Shown: in pieces, positions 6,702 through 9,654 of the stretch
Position numbering within the stretch: position 1 is the stretch's first letter
Layout of the letters: each line of letters opens with the position of its first letter
DNA from: Fusobacterium sp.
Lineage (GTDB): Bacteria > Fusobacteriota > Fusobacteriia > Fusobacteriales > Fusobacteriaceae
Reading direction: 5' to 3'
Assembly: GCA_019410665.1 (NCBI GenBank)
Contig: DXSD01000077.1
Span: 1 to 9,654 of the forward strand
Length of the DNA: 9,654 nt
Position numbers and translations under genes: made by a program
Notes under the pieces: generated by a model
The model's input: only the letters and a program-made list of their open reading frames with translations
What the model was told of the DNA's origin: nothing
Databases searched by the model: none

Positions 6702-7711
6702 ATCTCTTCACTCTCTAAGCTCTTATTTATCTCTTCTAATATAGCTTCCGGCTTTATATCAAGCATACACTTAAAATGCTTTTTAGGGCAAGAGTTTCCC
6801 CCATGTAGAGAACATGGTCTACACTCTAAATTCTCCACCTGAAACACTTTACTATTATTTGACCATGGAAAGAAACCTAACTCTTTAACTGTAGGTCCAA
6901 ATATAGCCAGTATCTTAACCTTTGGAAAAGCTGAGGCTATATGAATAGGAGATGAATCATTTGTTAAAACAATTTTAGCTCTTGAAATCACCTCTGCTAA
7001 TTCTAATAGAGTTGTTTTTCCTCTTAAATCAATAGAATTCTTAGATAGAGGTATATTTAACAAGAGTTCCTCTCTTCCTCCTATGATTACAACTGTTACC
7101 TCATCTCTTTTCTCTAAATCTTTTATTACTCTGTTAAAATATTCTAAAGGCCATTTTTTTGTAAACCATTTACTTCCTGGAGCTATTACTACCATCTTTT
7201 CCTTAGCTCCTTGTAATAAACTATCTACTTTTTCTTTTTCCAATTCACTGGGAAAAAGTTCTATCTCATACCTTTTTCCTTCATTCTTAGGAACAAAGGA
7301 AAGTAATTTTTCAACTTCATGTTTATTTTTATCATAATGGAATTTCTCATTATAAAGAAAAGATGCAGTTGCATTGTCATATCCTCTTCTTATTGGAGCC
7401 CCTGTTAAAAAAGTTAAAAATGTACTTCTCAAATATCTATGAGGAGTTATTACTAAATTGTATGCTTCCATTTTTAATTTTTTAGCTATTGACCAAAATC
7501 CTTTTAATCCTCTATGTTCCCCTCTTTTATCATATTCAATAATGTGAGTTAAATATGGATTATTTCTTAAAATTGAAGCTCCTACTGGAGTGGTTAGATA
7601 ACTTATCTCAGCCTTAGGATAAGTATCTCTCAATTTTTTTATAAGGGGAGTTGATAGAACAATATCCCCAATAAATGCTGTATGAATAATTAAAATTCTA
7701 ATTTTTCTCAC
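6698..7711 (-). CDS. Glycosyltransferase family 9 protein (heptosyltransferase II-like)
   Basis: Probably a WaaF-like ADP-heptose:LPS heptosyltransferase acting at the inner face of the cytoplasmic membrane. The 337 residues contain IHTAFIGDIVLSTP (9-22), TPHRYLRS (89-96), the donor-site APGSKWFTKKWP (177-188) and the signature TNDSSPIHIASAF (250-262). The usual GP is SP here. A C-terminal cysteine cluster (C297, C300, C308, C315; CRPCSLHG then CPKKHFKCM) matches that of the GT9 enzyme at 5016-6005. The start is GTG at 7711 with a purine-rich AGAAGAGG close in front. It overlaps the upstream GT9 gene by 14 nt and the kinase by 4 nt. The assignment as heptosyltransferase II is by motif similarity and context, not proven. 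Confidence 0.9.
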   Translation of the reverse strand: MRKIRILIIHTAFIGDIVLSTPLIKKLRDTYPKAEISYLTTPVGASILRNNPYLTHIIEYDKRGEHRGLKGFWSIAKKLKMEAYNLVITPHRYLRSTFLTFLTGAPIRRGYDNATASFLYNEKFHYDKNKHEVEKLLSFVPKNEGKRYEIELFPSELEKEKVDSLLQGAKEKMVVIAPGSKWFTKKWPLEYFNRVIKDLEKRDEVTVVIIGGREELLLNIPLSKNSIDLRGKTTLLELAEVISRAKIVLTNDSSPIHIASAFPKVKILAIFGPTVKELGFFPWSNNSKVFQVENLECRPCSLHGGNSCPKKHFKCMLDIKPEAILEEINKSLESEEI

Positions 7712-8738
7712 CCTCTTCTAAAAGGAAGCTCTCCTCAATATACTTAATCAGCTTTTCCTCCATATCCTTATCATATTTATCAAAATATGGATTTTTATAA
7801 TCCTCTTTTGGATTATTTTCATCTGGAATTAAATATTTAACTTTATCATTTCCAAATACTCCCCATCTAGTAGTACTTTGAGTTGCTTTTGCTGGATATA
7901 TTCCTACAATTCTTTTTTGAAGAGCTCCTGCAATATGAGTAGGTCCAGTAGAAGCACCTAAATAGACATCTCCTTTAGCTATTATAGCTGCTATATTTAA
8001 TAGATCTCCACCATTAGCATAGAGATAAACTTTATCTCTTCCAATGCTCTTTAACAGTCTTTCTCCTCTTTCTTCCTCTGAAATATGACAGATTATAATT
8101 ACAGTTTTATCTGGATTAGCATCTCTAAATCTTTGTAATAAAGAAGCATACTCTTCATCTTTAATATTTTTTGCAGAACCCCCTATAAAAGGATTTACTA
8201 CTAAAGTTTTTCCTGAAATCTTATATGTAGAAAAAAAAGTTTCTGCTGCTTTTTTATTCTCTTCTCCTAAATAAATTTGAGTATTTAATTCAAAAACCTC
8301 GTCATATCTCTGAGGATCAACTTTTTTTACTAAGTCTAAATTATACTCAGCTTCATTTTTTATAGATTTAGATCTTTTTTGCCAAACTCCTTTATTAAAA
8401 GTAAAAAATGAATATAGCTTAGATAGAGGTCCTACCTTAATAGGAGCTTTACTTGCTTTAGCCAGTCTAGAAACAAATTTATCATTGTATAGTGCTATAA
8501 AGATATCAGCATTAAAATATACTATCTTATTTAACAGATCCTCTTGAGTGTACTCATCTATCTTTAAAATTCTATCTACATAGGGTAAGTTTTTTACAAT
8601 TTCATAATTATATTTTCTAACTAAAACTACTAACTCAGCCTGTGGATACATCTTTTTTACCATAAAAAAACTTGAAATTGAAAGAATTAAATCCCCTATC
8701 TTATCGGTTCTAGATACTATTATTCTTTTTATCTCCAT
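7698..8738 (-). CDS. Divergent glycosyltransferase family 9 protein
   Basis: A 346-residue GT9-fold protein, probably another LPS core glycosyltransferase. The N-terminus RIIVSRTDKIGDLIL (5-19) carries the family's conserved G-D. The donor-site signature is altered to LGASTGPTHIAGAL (260-273) where most relatives have TNDSGP. After it comes GIYPAK (279-284) instead of FGPT, and the C-terminal cysteine cluster of the other two GT9 proteins here is absent. The segment NPFIGGSAKNIKDEEY (182-197) takes the place of the PGS..KxWP region. These changes suggest a different donor or acceptor from a classical heptosyltransferase. Its ATG follows GAGGAAGGAT, 12 nt after the family 2 transferase gene, and its end overlaps the next GT9 start by 14 nt. 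Confidence 0.85.
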   Translation of the reverse strand: MEIKRIIVSRTDKIGDLILSISSFFMVKKMYPQAELVVLVRKYNYEIVKNLPYVDRILKIDEYTQEDLLNKIVYFNADIFIALYNDKFVSRLAKASKAPIKVGPLSKLYSFFTFNKGVWQKRSKSIKNEAEYNLDLVKKVDPQRYDEVFELNTQIYLGEENKKAAETFFSTYKISGKTLVVNPFIGGSAKNIKDEEYASLLQRFRDANPDKTVIIICHISEEERGERLLKSIGRDKVYLYANGGDLLNIAAIIAKGDVYLGASTGPTHIAGALQKRIVGIYPAKATQSTTRWGVFGNDKVKYLIPDENNPKEDYKNPYFDKYDKDMEEKLIKYIEESFLLEEGEKN

Positions 8739-8750
8739 ATATCCTTCCTC

Positions 8751-9518
8751 TTATTTTTCAATATAACTTTTATTTTTATATATCTCATGTAACTTATAAT
8801 ATTTTACCATAGTATAAAGAGAACTTGTACAAGCTAGTAAAAATCCCTCTTTTCCATCTAAAAATCCCAATCTAATTAAATACATTCTTATAAATTTAAA
8901 AATAGGATTGATAACTATTTGAAATATATTACATTTTTTTCCTCTTTTATAATACTCTAAAGCTCCCTCTGTAGTATAACGATTAAACTTTGTAAAATAA
9001 TCTCCTAAAGTTAGATAGCTATGATGATATATATCCTCTTTTAGTTTATATATTTTCTCCTTTGTTTCAAAGGATTCATGTACAGTGTTTTTATTAAAAT
9101 GCCCACTATTTTTTAAAAATAATCTAACTGCATAGGAAGTTCCCCAGCCCCCATATTTTATCTTTTTTCCAAAACATACAGACATTCTATTTATTTCAAA
9201 CACTTTTAAAGTTTGATTATTATTTTTCAATATCTCTTTTATTTTTTTTGCAAGTTGTGGTGATATCTCCTCATCAGCATCAATATTTAAAATCCACTCT
9301 CCACAAGCTTTATCAATGGCAGAGTTTCTTTGTTCCCCATAACCTTTCCAAGGTTCTACATAAAATTTAGCTCCATATTTTTTTGCTATCTCTTCTGTTC
9401 TATCTGTAGAACCACTATCTACTATAACTATCTCATCAGCAAAACCAGCTACAGATTTTAGTGTCCTCTCTAAGTTTCTCTCTTCATTTTTAGTTATCAT
9501 AGCAACTGATAATTTCAT
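8751..9518 (-). CDS. Family 2 glycosyltransferase, WaaE/KdtX-like
   Basis: A 255-residue inverting GT-A glycosyltransferase. SVAMITKNEERNLERTL (4-20) opens the fold. IVDSGSTD (32-39) and the metal-binding NIDADEE (78-84, D80-x-D82) are the donor-site motifs, and VHESF (146-150) and the preceding GGWGTSYAVRLF are characteristic of the WaaE/KdtX branch. YVEPWKGYGEQRN (53-65) is also typical. In enterobacteria such enzymes add glucose to the inner core; the sugar here is unknown. The C-terminal third (about 195-235) is hydrophobic and amphipathic and probably binds the membrane. ATG at 9518 is preceded by AAGGGAGA (9528-9535) at a 9-nt distance. It is the first gene of the operon, about 25 nt after the predicted transcription start. 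Confidence 0.92.
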   Translation of the reverse strand: MKLSVAMITKNEERNLERTLKSVAGFADEIVIVDSGSTDRTEEIAKKYGAKFYVEPWKGYGEQRNSAIDKACGEWILNIDADEEISPQLAKKIKEILKNNNQTLKVFEINRMSVCFGKKIKYGGWGTSYAVRLFLKNSGHFNKNTVHESFETKEKIYKLKEDIYHHSYLTLGDYFTKFNRYTTEGALEYYKRGKKCNIFQIVINPIFKFIRMYLIRLGFLDGKEGFLLACTSSLYTMVKYYKLHEIYKNKSYIEK

Positions 9519-9549
9519 ATTAATATATCTCCCTTAATTTCTTTTAAAT

Positions 9550-9578
9550 ATTATATCAAATCTAACAAAAAAATACAA
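9550..9578 (-). promoter_or_regulatory. Promoter of the LPS core-recA operon
   Basis: On the minus strand TTGTAT (9573-9578) and a perfect TATAAT (9550-9555) are spaced by 17 nt. Predicted initiation is near 9543, about 25 nt before the first ATG. It begins directly after the terminator of the preceding gene, which fits a transcription-unit boundary. The spacer is T-rich. Confidence 0.75.
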
Positions 9579-9614
9579 AAAAAGAAAAAAGATGAACCAA
9601 CTGTTCATCTTTTT
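9579..9614 (-). terminator. Intrinsic terminator of an upstream minus-strand gene
   Basis: A perfect 12-bp inverted repeat (AAAAAGATGAAC at 9586-9597, GTTCATCTTTTT at 9603-9614) encloses a 5-nt loop. On the minus strand the stem is followed by a T-rich run into 9579, as in a rho-independent terminator. The plus-strand reading has only the T5 of the stem itself followed by CC, so it would work less well in that direction. The gene it serves ends at or beyond the right edge and is not identifiable from 9615-9654. Confidence 0.8.
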
Positions 9615-9654
9615 CCTTAAAAATATTTAGGGTTAGACTACAACATATGAATCT

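Noticed and set aside
7083..7337. Plus-strand open frame of 84 codons inside a GT9 gene (and a similar one at 5398-5607)
   Set aside because: Both are shadows of well-supported glycosyltransferase genes, without ribosome sites or recognisable motifs.

Overview
The window is AT-rich and every gene lies on the minus strand. It reads like a Fusobacterium-type genome, most likely the F. ulcerans/varium/mortiferum side. The reasons are low GC, lipopolysaccharide-type glycosyltransferases (so an outer membrane), an anaerobic pyruvate formate-lyase, and a ZTP riboswitch that closely resembles the F. ulcerans aptamer as I remember it. The species assignment is inference; no 16S or other marker is present.

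Right to left, in the direction of transcription, a terminator (about 9579-9614) closes an unseen upstream gene. A promoter (9550-9578) then starts a tightly packed run of eight genes ending at 2647. The order is a WaaE/KdtX-like family 2 glycosyltransferase, two GT9 (ADP-heptose-type) glycosyltransferases, a WaaY-like sugar kinase, a third GT9 enzyme, recA, recX, and a PlsC-type lysophosphatidic acid acyltransferase. Gaps are at most 12 nt, and three junctions overlap (14, 4 and 14 nt). The first five genes plausibly build and phosphorylate the LPS core. RecA and RecX form a recombinase/modulator pair. PlsC makes phosphatidic acid for membranes. I see no terminator and no convincing promoter inside the run, so recA may depend on a cell-envelope operon promoter.

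Between plsC and pflB (2348-2646) is the most informative regulatory region. A promoter just after the plsC stop codon is predicted to initiate at the first base of a ZTP (pfl-motif) riboswitch (about 2508-2607). The aptamer's 3' pseudoknot strand doubles as the 5' arm of an intrinsic terminator, an architecture that turns expression on when ZMP/ZTP is bound. Downstream of that terminator is a second, ligand-independent promoter candidate (2440-2468), followed by an inverted repeat and a strong Shine-Dalgarno for pflB. ZMP/ZTP builds up when 10-formyl-tetrahydrofolate is short, and PFL makes formate, so the circuit links one-carbon starvation to formate supply. With no other terminator after plsC, the riboswitch terminator probably also ends, or gates, transcripts from the upstream operon.

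The left 118 bases are downstream of pflB and hold no gene I can name. I found no tRNA, rRNA, CRISPR array, insertion sequence or prophage. The window is mostly well-understood core genome; the points of interest are the layered control of pflB, the placement of recA, and an atypical RecA L2 loop.
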